The notes under the pieces: model-generated | Told to the model about the DNA's origin: nothing | The model's input: the letters and a program-made list of their open reading frames with translations, nothing else | Databases searched by the model: none | Translations under genes and position numbers: made by a program | Assembly: GCA_001465935.1 (NCBI GenBank) | Contig: LNKV01000023.1 | Span: 1-64,000 of the forward strand | Source of the DNA: Clarireedia homoeocarpa | Taxonomy: Eukaryota > Ascomycota > Leotiomycetes > Helotiales > Rutstroemiaceae | DNA: 64,000 nucleotides | Reading direction: 5' to 3' | Shown here: positions 1-11,285 of the stretch, one piece after another | Layout: every line of letters begins with the position of its first letter | How positions within the stretch are numbered: the first letter of the stretch is position 1

Positions 1-58
<58 letters not shown>

Positions 59-64
59 AGAGAG
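1..64. repeat. poly-A tract followed by (GA)n
   Basis: The window opens with 55 consecutive A followed by alternating GA. It is simple-sequence DNA with no coding content. A homopolymer of this length at a sequence edge may also reflect assembly behaviour. Confidence 0.9.
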
Positions 65-1089
65 AATTGAGCACCTATTACACCCACCCTTGATCTCTAA
101 ATGTACTAAATTATTGAAACTCCCTAGTCTTGATTTTTTTCAATCATCCGAAACTCCATTAGCCATCCATTAGCCATCCATTAGCCATCCATCACAATGC
201 TTCGCGATCTCAACATTCATTTAAACCGGCAAGAAACGAAATAAACCGCGTCTCAGCACCTTTGCCCCTCGCCAAAGCAGCTCTAAACCACACCTCTAAG
301 GTTGTAAACTTACAATGAAAGATTGGAATTTCGTCGGTGCCCCAGCCTGCGCTTCCGCGGCGTGCTACAATGCTGTTCGTGGATGTGGTGAAGTCATCCA
401 TTCATTCAACCGTACCCTTGTCTTAGCGTGGTGAGGCCAGTCCCTGTCGAAGGACGACACTTGAAACAGCATCCTTGACGCTGGGGAATTTTCAATGGTG
501 CATGAATTGTGAGCGAAGAGAAGTGAAATAGAATGAGGTTTAACTATGGAAATATGTGACTAGCTTCCCGCGTAGATGATTGAGCAACCTGATTGAGCAA
601 CCTGATTGGTGTGACAATCATTTTCCATACTTTTCCGCCAGTAATCAAGTTGGCTCCTGAGGATATGTACAGGATCCCGAAGTTTTGAATCAGTGATAAG
701 CTTTCATCCGAGTCACAGCAGAGAGAGCTTCGCGAGCTGTCTCCCAAGTTTCAACTTGTAGAGGACACAGAGCAAGATGATAATCAGCGTCGGTCAAATA
801 GCTCAAGACTTGCTGTTCGTTACCGGCATCTAAAATGTCTCTCATAAGGAAACAGAATAATACTTTTTCTCGTCCAGCAGGCCCATGCCAGTGGAGATGA
901 CGTCGATCTTTCTCAGTCGCAGTCGTCCAAAGCTCTAATGACTTCGGTAGAGGATACTTATCTCTTGATAGCGTACCGAAGGAGGATACTCCATCAACAA
1001 GCTGAGATATGCATCTACTCTCAGCGTGGAGAGGGCGAGTCTATGTAGTCAAGGATGTTAGAAATATATCATAGACACAAGTCATCGGT
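65..1089. other. intergenic, no gene seen
   Basis: Only short, unsupported reading frames. It contains an 11-bp tandem repeat (CCATTAGCCAT, about three copies, 156-192) and a 13-bp duplication around 575-610 (GATTGAGCAACCT). No tRNA or recognisable coding segment was seen. Confidence 0.6.
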
Positions 1090-1740
1090 AGCATACCTGT
1101 GCAGTTGCTTCTGAGCCAACCATACGGCCAGCCCAATTTGTAGCAGTTCGACTGCATGGAATTGAACTGTGAATACATGATCGGCATGGCGAGGTATCAT
1201 CGCACTTGAGCTTTCGTTCATGATACGAGGTGCAGGCGACCAAAGTCCGTTTGTTACCACAGCTCTGGGAGTGATGATCTAGGTGACATTTCAAGATATC
1301 ACTATATAGAAGGAAGATTGGCACTCAGCATCCAGTGATAGCATGGACGATCAAGGGGGCAGATACCTCCGTGCACATCGTCGGCCATAAACGGTACACT
1401 CGTGCTGTAGTTCTGGATCATGTGATTTTGGCTGACGAGTGAGGTGGTCTTTACGAATAAAGAGCTTCCCACAACCGGGAAAATCACCCGAGAAAATCAT
1501 ATTTGATACGGTTCGGCGTGGGTTTGTTTGGTGATAGAGTGCGAGATTACTATGAAAGCAGGACTTTGAGGTGCAGAAAGAACGCAAACCACCGAATGAG
1601 CTGGTTTCAGGCAGCAAGGCGCGAGGAGGCTCAACGCTTTGGATACGAAGACGAGATGACGATGATTGTGGGTTCTTTGACGCATCGCCGTTCTCGGCAT
1701 TTTGGAAAGCCTTTGGGGTATCGTAGACGTTGTACACGCA
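1090..1740 (-). pseudogene. relic of a C2H2 plus Zn2Cys6 transcription factor
   Basis: Reading the minus strand, about 1500-1350 encodes a C2H2-finger-like segment (CGKLFIRKDHLTR, then SHDPEL and CARR). About 1300-1130 encodes the second half of a Zn2Cys6 cluster (ERKLKCDDTSPCRSC, then a final Cys). This C2H2-then-Zn2Cys6 order is a known fungal regulator architecture. Key ligands are lost: the second Cys of the Zn2Cys6 cluster reads Tyr (CTSY), a finger His position reads Pro, and an expected Cys reads Tyr (TVYGRR). Stops interrupt the frame and no transactivation region follows. Cys-to-Tyr is a G-to-A change, compatible with RIP or neutral decay. The upstream limit near 1740 is approximate and no usable ATG is clear. 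Confidence 0.6.
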
Positions 1741-1900
1741 TTTGAGGTAGAGTATAACGTAAGGAGCATTATCGAATGGCAGTCAGAGCGAGAAGCAACG
1801 AGACAGGGACAAAGAAATCTCCTCTCATACGAGCAAAAGAGAGAGCGGCATGTGGAAGCGGAAGCGGAAGCGAATTTCTTTGTTCCTTGTCCGGAGTTGT

Positions 1901-1977
1901 TTCCATGTTCCATGTTCGATGTTCGATGTTCCATGGTGCATGTTCCATATTCGATGTTCCATGTTCCATGTTCCCAT
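1901..1977. repeat. 7-bp tandem repeat TTC(C/G)ATG, about 11 units
   Basis: Consecutive TTCCATG and TTCGATG units with minor variation. Because 7 is not a multiple of 3, all frames cycle through the repeat and give false open frames on both strands. Confidence 0.85.
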
Positions 1978-2407
1978 TTCCCCATACATACAATCGCTAC
2001 GCCACATATCTGCATCGAGCTAGAGGTTGGAGCTAGTTCTACATACAGTAGCAGCACACAAGCCACATCACGAGTCTTCTCGAACATCTTTTCGAATTTC
2101 TCAACGAACAATGCTTGACTTGCCTGACTTGCCTGACGCACCTACGCGACGACGACGGCGCACGATTTAACACTACACCGCCATGCAAACTTCCTTGCTT
2201 CTCAGTGTGACCCTTCTGATTCTGACAAGAAGAGTCGTCTTGAATGCAGTTCAAGATTAGTAAGCCCGGAGGGTCTGTCGCAGAATGTGGGATGGAATCA
2301 TGCTCCGCCAGCTTCTCACCGCGCAATATTTCCGCATTATGACGACTTGGCAAGACGGCACGCTTACAACCCATCAGTCATCGCTGTTAATTCAGCTGGG
2401 CGACCGA

Positions 2408-2451
2408 CAGCCCACCTTCAGCCCACCTTCAACCCACCTTCAGCCCACCTT
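2408..2451. repeat. 11-bp tandem repeat, four copies
   Basis: Unit CAGCCCACCTT repeated four times; the third copy differs by one base (CAACCCACCTT). Confidence 0.9.
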
Positions 2452-2658
2452 CGTTGGCTGTGAAGCTATTCGGATCCCGCTTCATCATGCATTAATGGCA
2501 TATTGGAACATTTAGCCGCAGATTTCAAAAGTAGCCTTGAGTATATCTACCATGACCTGGCCTGACCTCTAGTCTTGCATCTCAGGTCCACACACCCCCA
2601 CTCTATCAGAATCCCCAACAGCCCTCTTCCCTCACGAAATCATTTTATCTTGCTCACA

Positions 2659-3605
2659 ATGAGCAGAATTACCACAGTTGTGTTAGCTGGTGTAAGTTTC
2701 TACCTATCTATCGTCTGCGCAACCTCACCTGGGCTGACTCAGCCTTGTAGGCCTCTGGAAATCTTGGCCCTGCAATCCTCGAACGGCTTGTGGAAGCCGG
2801 TTCCAAGTCACTGTCCATACCAGACCATCAAGCAACCACACCTTCTCTACATCAGCCAGAGTCCAGTCTGTCGAGTATGACTCCATCGAACCCCTAACCG
2901 GTGCTCTTATTGGTCAAGCCGCTGTAGTGTCTACACTTGCCTCGACTGCTTTAGAGAGGCAAATCCACCCTGTCGAAGCCGCCATGTGAAACAATTCATT
3001 CCATCCGAGTTCGGTTCCGACACCAAACACGAAAAGACTGGTGCTCTGCCGGCCTTCATACCATCGGTCAAGGTCCTCGATGCTCTTAAGAAACACGCTG
3101 CGACGCCGGGCGAATTGACATATATTGCTGTTGTGAATGGTCCATTCCTTGATTGGGGTATAATGTAGGATCTGTTCTGAATGTAAGGGGAAAGAGTATC
3201 AGCTAGTTTGATGGCGGTGAGCGTACTTTCAGTACAACCACCCTTCCAAGCATTGGCAAGACTGTGGCTGCTGTTCTCAAACATTCCGAGGAGACGAAAA
3301 TTCGTGCTGTTTGCGCGCGAAGCACTGCCATCACATCGAAGGAGCTTCTTGCGTTGAGGAAGAAGACCACCGGCGCCTGCGCCTAGACGAAAAATCTTAT
3401 CTCGCGCGAGGAGCATGCTGCGAAGGCCTGGGACGAGTTACAGCAGCCATAGCAACACCCTGACAAATTTGTGCTATCATTTATCTAGATTTCAATCTGG
3501 GGTGAGGGATGCGGATCGCACTTCAAAAAATTGGACAATGAGTAGTTTGGTATTCCACAGCTGAACGAGGTTGAGCTGTTAGAATTGATCAAGAGCTACG
3601 CATGA
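2659..3605 (+). pseudogene. NmrA-like / isoflavone-reductase-like oxidoreductase, broken
   Basis: ATG at 2659 starts MSRITTVVLAG. A plausible intron at 2692-2750 (GTAAGT donor, CTGAC branch, TAG acceptor) then joins to ASGNLGPAILERLVEAG, completing the Rossmann GASGNLG-type motif of the NmrA/isoflavone reductase family (atypical NAD(P)-binding SDRs). After that the homology moves between frames: QSVEYDSIEPLTGAL and VVSTLASTAL around 2865-2955, KQFIPSEFGSDT at 2989-3024, LTYIAVVNGPFLDWG to 3168, TVAAVLKH and STAITSKELLALR near 3270-3365, and a C-terminal LNEVELLELIKSYA ending at the TGA 3603-3605. Stops and frameshifts between these blocks cannot all be removed by introns with good splice sites, so the gene looks inactivated. 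An intact two- or three-exon gene with sequencing errors is the alternative. Confidence 0.75.
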
Positions 3606-4778
3606 GACGGCTCTTTGATTTGGATGCTTTAGAGCTTTGGTAGCAGAAGAATTTAGATAATATTCTAGGATGTAACTAAGTGGAAGTGAGAGTACGTGCA
3701 TCCAAATAGCACGTGTAGAAGGAGATCTAGGGGGGTAGTCACTCAGTACTACACCATACCGATCAAAACGAGGGGGGAAAGCAGTCTGATTCTTCTAAAT
3801 CTAAGTGGGAGCCAGTCCCTTATACACTTCCCTCCCACCCCATGAATAACGGTTGTTTTTTTTTTTCTGCCTCCTGCCACCTAAAAAATAACCTCCATTC
3901 ATGGGGGCAGAGGGTACTATAAAATATATCCCGCTTAGACTAGTCCGAAAGGAGAGGCGTAGCAAGCCCCCACAACACCTTTTTGTAATCTTACGAGCTT
4001 ACTTTTGACAAAACCGGAGGTACCTACCTTCGGTTTTCATCCCTTTCTCGGATCCAGAGGGCAATCAACGTCATCATCAACCGACGAAGATGCCCAAAAC
4101 TACTTACCCTTTTTCGGAATCCGAGATCCGGCCCCCTTCATCATCTCCGTCTATTTTCCGGTCCGTCTGAACACTGATGGTGCTTTCCATGCATCTGCAT
4201 AAGCTCTGTTCGAGAAGAAATTGCAGAGAAAGACACAGATCGTCAGACAGCTTTGATAGGTATCTTGCCCACTAGCAAACGTTGCGGATTAAAGGCGATG
4301 AGCGATTACTACAGTACACTAAAACTTAGCTCACCGACTATTAGAGTCGTCAATATTTACCATTGCCTACCTACCAAGCAATCTCGACTGAGTCAGATTA
4401 TCTTTCTTAGACCAACTTTCCACATGGTTACATGGATGGTTTTACGCCGTCCAAAGGACGGTGTGAAGTTTGATGACGCCCCACAAAAATAAAACGGCCA
4501 TAAGTTTGATAAAAGTAATGCCAAGTGTAAGTTACCAGCGAAGAAAACTTTTCAAATACTACTAAGACAAAAAGCCAAAATATAGACGCCTGGCTGCCCG
4601 CCCAGATGCATGCATGCAGCCCAAACACCAAACGCCGAAAAAGCCGTGTGCCATGCCAGCCAGGTTTTCTAGCCATAACTCCAAGTTTTCCTGTATCCGG
4701 AAGGCAAACCCCTCTATTAACCCATTCTATCCCTGTATGACGCTGTCCATTGCCATCTCACAAAAGCCCCACCTCCTT
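3606..4778. other. intergenic, no gene seen
   Basis: Contains the imperfect foldback at 3837-3906 and poly-T/poly-A runs. The short open frames near 4005-4500 show no recognisable domain or splice logic. The right end is the 3' flank of the dioxygenase-like gene. Confidence 0.5.
3837..3906. repeat. 70-bp imperfect foldback with 10-bp perfect termini
   Basis: CCCCATGAAT at 3837-3846 is the exact reverse complement of ATTCATGGGG at 3897-3906. Pairing continues imperfectly inward through a GGTT/AACC block and a T run facing an A run. It could be a tiny MITE-like element or a simple hairpin. No target-site duplication was established. Confidence 0.55.
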
Positions 4779-6560
4779 CTATCTTCTACACATTCCTCCC
4801 ATACCCTCCATCGCTCTACAACACCCCGACGTCTCCCTCAGCCTCGTCGTCAACATATCATCCAGCGGCTTCAACGCCTCCGCCAGATTCGTCGATGCCG
4901 AGCCCTCCAGGACCGACTTCCCGGCTGTCATCAATAACCGCTCCGGTGCCGGCTGCTCTAGATAAGACATGACACGGGCGCGATGCGCGGCGCGAAACAT
5001 CTGCGGGGATTATGTCAGCGCCTTTTCTCTTTCGGGTGGTTCGGGAGTTGGGTAGAAGTGTAAGAGGATGCGTAGTGTGATCTGATTATTCTGGAAGGGC
5101 TGTGCAAGCATACATGCATCTGCATGTGTGTGTATATACATGCATTGACTTGAGGTAGGGGTGCTGGAATGAAAGAGCTAGGGATAAGAACAACATGCGT
5201 ACCTTTAACTGGTTAACCATTTTCGTAAACTCATCATTAATCTTGCTATCATTTTGGGCTTTCGCTAGCTTGAGGAACGAATGTCGTTTTAGCGCTAAGC
5301 AGAGCGCTCTCTGGTTGACTGGAATATAACGGTCCATGTTTTCGTCGCTCAGGTACCGACCAATACCTAGGAACGCGTCGAGAGCTTGGAAGAATAACAC
5401 GTGGTTCCCGGATAATCCATCGTATCTTACGTATGTGCCATCGACGATCTTGCCCACACCCCAGGCTTGAAACCCTTGCACGTAGCTTAGCCAGACTGAG
5501 TGCGATACCTTATTCTTGGTGAGGTTGTCGTAGAAGACGCGGAAGAGGTCTCGGAGACGTAGATTGATGTTTTGGAGGTGCTGAAGGCATGCAGCTTTGT
5601 TGTTCTCCTCGAATGTCATCACTGCACGTACCATTTCGTAGTAGATCGGAAACGCCTGTATTACCTTGTTAGCAAACACATGTCACCACCAAGCCCAGAG
5701 GTTAACCTACCACCACTTCCAGATCATAAAACATCTGGAAGAACACTTCCTCCGATGTTCTAATCACGTCCGACATGCCGACATTGATGCGGTAAATCCG
5801 TTCCCCGCGAGTATTGAAATTCAGCAAAACATTCGACGTGTTGTTTCCAGCATCTGCATCGACGCCAAAGTTGCGTTGCAGATAGGCCCATGGCACATCC
5901 AGCTCCGGTGGGAATTCCACGATCTTCTCGAGCTGTGCAACCCGCACTACAGGGATCGTTGCCCACCTACGTAAAATCAGATTAGCACATACTCGGTCGT
6001 GCACGGTCGTAGGAATCTTACCGGTAGGCATGTCGGCACACTGCGATACAGCTATACAACCCATTGTAAGCGTCTCGAGGGAGAGCATTCCAGTTCCCCG
6101 CCTCCACGGCGGCCAAGATTTCCACAACCTGAGGGATGCTAATGCGCTGGCTCAGCAATCTTCTCATCAGAGAGCGATATTTCGCTCGTCGCTCATTATT
6201 GACAGCGTCATCTAAGGACGGGGGAGCTGCAGATAAAAGCGGGATGAGCTCGAAATATATGTCCTGATAAGGACGAAGAGCCGCCGGCCAAGAATCGTGA
6301 TTTGCATTCGGCGGCCAAGCTCCGGCTCCGTCTTCCTCTACCAACTTGGACATCACCGACGCTACTTCGTGTCGATCACGAGAAATGCGCAGATCACGGT
6401 ACTTCGATTCATTCACCGTTGCTTCGATCGACGAGTACACCTTTTCTCTGATTTTAAGCGGGGCTTGCATAAGGGGGCGCTTCGTCAATGCCTGAAGCAG
6501 ATTTGCGCAGACGAAAGCTATGGCCCCCAACAGAAAGATAAGTTCGATAAGGTCGATCAT
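4779..6560 (-). CDS. indoleamine 2,3-dioxygenase-like haem protein, membrane-anchored
   Basis: Four exons on the minus strand: 6560-6022, 5966-5711, 5655-5203 and 5000-4779 (GTAAG, GTAGG and GTACG donors, AG acceptors). They join in frame to 489 residues. IDO-family enzymes open the indole ring of tryptophan to N-formylkynurenine using haem iron. Family signs are QALDAFLG (about 355-362), the following DRYIPVNQR block (family usually Y-M-P-x-x-H-R) and the C-terminal FRAAHRARVMSYL, whose His422 matches the proximal haem ligand. Unlike typical cytosolic IDO, the first 25 residues form a hydrophobic segment (LIELIFLLGAIAFVCANLL), suggesting a membrane anchor. The distal Arg/Phe region (around VWLSYVQGFQAWG) does not show the usual Arg, so substrate or activity may differ. 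Family assignment is firm; activity is not. Confidence 0.85.
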
Positions 6561-8277
6561 GTTGTATAAAGATCTCTTGGTAGCCTTGGAATTGAATCGT
6601 GCAAGTCAGGAGAATAAAAGACAAAGCAGAAAACAGAGCTGGTGTGAGATGATGACGAGGACAAGACGAGGAGAAAGCGCAGATATCACGGAAACTTATA
6701 ACTTTCTCAAGCCTACGTCCGACGAACTTGTCCCTTCAGCAAAAGTGTGTTGTGAGTGGTTTTCCCCTTGCGGTGGACCGTTCAGGGAACGCAATGGAGT
6801 AATCGCTACATTAACTTGGCAGGCACTGAGATGCAGAAGGTGATATAACCTAAACCGGAAGAACCGTTCGCACGGAATTACTGATACAAAGTAATTGACA
6901 ATGGGCGGAGTGCACCATGCACCAGCCGCTAATCTCCAACGGTGTCTTAGACACGTTCATCTCGTGTATCGCTAGCGCAAGCTGAGCATTTCGAGAATCC
7001 GGTGGGCTCCGGCAGCGTCGATCGGCAGAATTCTTACCTGGATCGTTGTCGTCACACTAGGGCTTGGTGATGAATCCAAAATCCTCGTGGCGGTTCCTGA
7101 TATCGGATAGGGAAATTTCCACGTGATAAGTACGAGGGTAAGCGAATGCTACTTCGGCTATTCCAGGGAGGGATTGCTACCCTATCGTTGTAATGCTTGT
7201 GTACCACATCCCACATGGCCGAGTGAGCGCTAGCCCAGATTTGTATAGTCTGTCCCGTTGGACGCAAAAGTGTGGGGTGCTGACGTTGTAGTCGGAATCC
7301 TTCGAGAAGAGCGACAAGAATGGGGCTGTCTCCCTAACGGCCTTGTCAACGGCGCTATCTAATAGACTATCATTTAAGCTTTCCGTTTAAAGTTCTGTGT
7401 TTGAACCTTGGGATGCCAGATCCGGTATCTAGTAAAACATGTCCAAGCTCTTTCGCTTTGTTCTCATACGAGTTTCTGTAAATTCTAATAGATGTCGATC
7501 TTATTCTGATTGAGCAAAGATAGCTTCACCAAGACGACTTGCTCGGGAAGCTTCGGTGCCCAGAAGCGCCGGCTACGCCGGCTTCATGTCTCCGCAGGAC
7601 GGTGGGTTTCCTAAGATGAGTAGCTATGCAACTATGGGATCAAATTGGATCAAATTAGATCAAACCAAGCACCACTCTTCAGGGTAAGAAAGGAGCCTGC
7701 ATATACTTGATAGAAATTGTTCACTGTGATTGGGAGCGGTGGTGGATGGATTGCCTTTGCCCAAGTTAACTGGTAAATGTACGAGCAGCTCAAGAACTGT
7801 TCCACAATTCCTTCAAGCCATGTTCATTCTAGAATTGAAATGGCTTGGCATATCTCTTGGGAAAGTAGCCTAATCCTACGCCCTCTTAGAGAAATGATAC
7901 TGCAGATCTCCTTGTCCGGCTTGCGATACTTTTTTTAAAAGTACCGTTGGTGGAATTGCTGAGAATTACCCACTTGAAACTTCCCAACGGCTCGGTACGT
8001 GCCGAACACGCAATTGGTGTACTCCCTTGCGAGAAAGCAATTTCGAGCAGCTTACTTTCCCTCCCATAAATAAGTTATTTGGTTGGTTTCACCATGGGGG
8101 GAGCCAGGATACAAAACAGGGTTTAATCAGTTAGAATGAACCTTTTTTGCATGAAGAATAGCTTAGGAGCGAAACGAATTATTACCTTATTTGCCACAAT
8201 ATGGCAGACTAAAAGGTTTATACTTTTTGAATATAGTTGCCAATTGTTATATTTAGTGGTTTATATACACTGTAAAG
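6561..8277. other. gene-poor intergenic DNA
   Basis: No frame with recognisable domains and no tRNA. The first few hundred bases should contain the promoter of the dioxygenase-like gene. The rest becomes AT-rich toward the repeat at 8278. Confidence 0.5.
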
Positions 8278-8723
8278 GCTGCATTACGACCCCGATGAAG
8301 AGGCACAATACGATACAGAGCGATCGATATAGGTCCAAGTTAATCCTTAGAATATTAAGCTACAGGAGGTGGGCATTAGTCTTTATACTTGGTGGTTAGG
8401 ATAAATGCTATCCCTCCCCCTAAACAAAGGTTAAAATTAAGACACAGAAAAAAATAACCTGTAATAAGAAAGAGGTAGTGGCTACCGCTCCACGGACCAA
8501 GTTCTAGACAATTGTAATCTTATAATACGGACAATGTGCTTTGATATCTGATTGGACACAAAATATAAAGTACAAGAACAGAGACTACAATTATTTATCC
8601 AAACCAATAAGTATAGCATTTAGTGGTTTCTAGTGAGCGTACAAAGAACAAATGAATCCAGCCTATGTGTATGATTCGGGGCGAATTGGTGCATAAATTG
8701 TACACATCGTCATATTGCCCTCT
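8278..8723 (+). mobile_element. diverged dispersed repeat, copy A
   Basis: Two blocks, 8278-8380 and 8624-8723, align in the same order and orientation with 10192-10280 and 10328-10441. Shared stretches include TCCTTAGAATATTAAGCTACAG and the later GAGCGTAC, GCCTATGT and TTGGTGCA blocks. Copy A has about 200 bp of extra sequence between blocks. Relative to copy B it carries many C-to-T and G-to-A changes, several in CpA/TpG context (CAAGCTGAT to CAAGTTAAT; TGCACAA to TGCATAA). This looks like a RIP-degraded transposon fragment. No protein remains, so the class is unknown. Confidence 0.6.
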
Positions 8724-10191
8724 CTTTTGTTGCTCGAGGACGAGCTCTTTCGAAGAAACCTACCATATTAATAAAAAGGAAAGCCGGACAACCTCCATTT
8801 ACCACCTCTGATTGGTCCATAAAAATTTGTAGTCGCATGACTTCCGCACGTCTGATTCGGCGAGGTCCCTAACCAGGATCAGATGTGTGTACACTTAACC
8901 ACACTTCTGTAAGGAGCGACAGCGAGTTACCCTCTGAGCAGAACAAGGAGTCTGAAACGACCTGCGACAGCTCGTAATATAGGCACGACTAAACAAAAGA
9001 AACAAAACCCTTCGTACGAATCAGCTGCGCAGCTAATGCTCATCGACCGATTCTTCTACATCAAGTGCGTTCAGATTTATCAGATCGGAAGTTTGCGGGC
9101 GCACAAAGGACTGATTCAAGCAAGCTGCGGAGGCCGTTGAGTCGTAGGCAATGGTATTGACGGGTTAGTACGATTGAACTGAGAGCTGCCACCGAAGCAT
9201 TGTACTGTACGAATTCCTTGTAGTTAGTTTCCTCAGGCTAAGTCGTCAAGGTGCCTAACAATAGTCTGGCTCAAGCCGGGCCGAAATGCACTGATTTTTT
9301 TATGAATCCTAATTCTTCCTATCTGCTTTGTGCAAAAATTAAACCGGGTTATACAGCGGGTTGTCTATACTTTGAGAGATTGTAAGAGGTAGTCAAGGGG
9401 AGATTGATTAAGAAGAGGCAGAACCTGGGCTTTTATATGCGATTCAAAATTCAGGAAGATATGGAATTTGAAAGTATCTTCTGATTCGTCCCCTATGGCT
9501 GGACCATCGATAGTTAGCTTCGCTTTTATAGTCAGGTGTCGAATCGCTGTACTGAGCCATTTAACTTACTAGGATCTGGGAGCTTCGGCCGAGAAGTGGA
9601 ACAAAGGGAGAGGGGCACGAAGATGGTCAATATCTGCCGCAAACAGATAGTTTGCGGGCCGCAGGTTGTCGATCACGGCCGCCCAGCAAGTAAGTCCCTG
9701 ATACGGAGTACATAGCTAAATGGCCATATAGTCGATACTGACGTAGGACGTACGAATCAGAAAGATGAGGTAGGCGATTCGTGACGGACCGCTACGTAGT
9801 CGAAGTCGGTTGATTCGTTTGATCGGGTGTGTCGAGACAGAACAGACGGATGCCGAATCGCTGTACGAACCGTATTCGGAGAGTTTGAACACTGATGCTC
9901 AGATGCCGCCCCGCCAAAGACTTGAGGGCTGCATCTGGTCTTTAATATGCTCACTTCCAGCCAGCACTGTAGAGCATTGCAGACGACTGAGTTGAAGTTC
10001 GAAGGCATAGCGGCCCCTTCCTGTGATCGCCTCTCCAGCGGGTTGGGCGTATTCCGGTCAAGATCGCAGTAGAATGGCCACACTAAGGACCGAGTTGCCT
10101 GTGCCCAATCCAGAGTTACAGAGGACTAATTACCTCCAGGTAAGAGCTTACGCCCTCCAGTACCTCTCTAAATGCTTAATATAATGTAATA
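8724..10191. other. gene-poor intergenic DNA between repeat copies
   Basis: No supported gene. Opposed short frames at 9757-10083 and 9810-9995 have no recognisable domain. The phrase GAATCGCTGTAC occurs twice (about 9541 and 9854), hinting at further degraded repeat sequence. Confidence 0.45.
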
Positions 10192-10441
10192 GCTGCGTTC
10201 CTGGCCCCGAGGAAGGGACACAGTACAGCAAAGGGCGAAATAGGTTCAAGCTGATCCTTAGAATATTAAGCTACAGAAAGAAGAATCTGTCTACTGATGG
10301 GCAGTAGTAGGCCTCTTATATAGCCGTTGGTTGCTCCTAGCGAGCGTACCAAGAATGGGCAAGTGGATCCGGCCTATGTATACGATTCAGGGCAACTTGG
10401 TGCACAACCTGTACAAACTGTTACATTTATTATTGCCACTC
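10192..10441 (+). mobile_element. dispersed repeat, copy B (less mutated)
   Basis: Direct-orientation partner of the copy at 8278-8723, richer in GC and more compact: only about 48 bp separate its two conserved blocks (10192-10280, 10328-10441). No terminal repeats or coding remnants could be defined, so the true element ends are unknown. Confidence 0.6.
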
Positions 10442-11280
10442 ATATCTGAGAAGCCTACTCTAATTGCTCCAATTAGAGGCTTTACTGCTACCTATTTGAA
10501 CCGTTTTTAAGGATTTATTATCAAAATTGCTAGAGCTACTTAGTATATCTAATAGAGAAAAAGCTATTAAGACTATCTGATCTGATTATATGAAGATCAA
10601 AATTGCTCTCGATTTAATTAGATTCGAGCCAGATATGGTAATATCCTTAAACAGATTTAGTTAGCTAGAAATATTAGATCAATACTTTAAAAATATTGTA
10701 TGTACAGCCGATGTAACATCTTCTGGCGGACCATCATTATTCCGGGCAGGCATACACGGCAGCTGCATATCCGCAATACTGCGTTCTCACCAAAAGTTAA
10801 GGTGGGGAGGCGCTAGTTGTCAAAGCGACCTAGCTGAAGCATACACTGTCGGCGCATATACGTGAGAGACAGATTGAACCGGCACTCAGCTGTACGAAGG
10901 GTATACAGGTAGCACTATAATTCTATAGCTTACACAATTTAGACGACTTATACATTTACAACTGACCTATGGACGTCTGCTCACGTGATGACCTAAGCAT
11001 TCGATCCTAGGGACGTACCGACAACTAATCTAACTTGAAAGAGGTAGAGTTGGAAAAGCAACTTGGTCGATAGACAACTGTAACCCCTGTTCTTGTAGCT
11101 TTAGCATACAGAACATTGTCGGCGCTATATGATTAGTCAAAATTCAGAGTGGGGAATAAGGAGGAGAACAATTGTTGATCCGTGAGACCGTGAGACCAAG
11201 TATACCCTCCCCACCCGGAAGCAAAGGTTATATTATTAGGTGGCAGGAAGCCGAAAAGATTAACCTTGATTTAGGGGGGG
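10442..11280. other. AT-rich degraded DNA
   Basis: 10442-10710 is strongly AT-rich, rich in TA steps, and stop-laden in all frames, resembling RIP-degraded transposon sequence. 10711-11280 is more balanced but has no gene. A GAAAGAGGTAG string near 11038 also occurs near 8469 in copy A, so more of the same element may be present. Confidence 0.45.
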
Positions 11281-11285
11281 GAGAG

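Larger units (their letters stand above)
1741..2658. other. intergenic with two short tandem arrays
   Basis: No supported gene. Open frames across 1770-2140 exist on both strands only because the 7-bp array at 1901-1977 lacks stops. The 11-bp array lies at 2408-2451. The last part should be the former promoter of the broken reductase gene that starts at 2659. Confidence 0.5.

Noticed and set aside
1..64. Poly-A as an mRNA tail or LINE end
   Set aside because: No element body precedes or follows it; it is at the window edge.
7390..7420. Possible tRNA T-arm-like sequence (TTTGAACCTTGGG)
   Set aside because: No matching acceptor, D or anticodon arms in the surrounding 80 bases.
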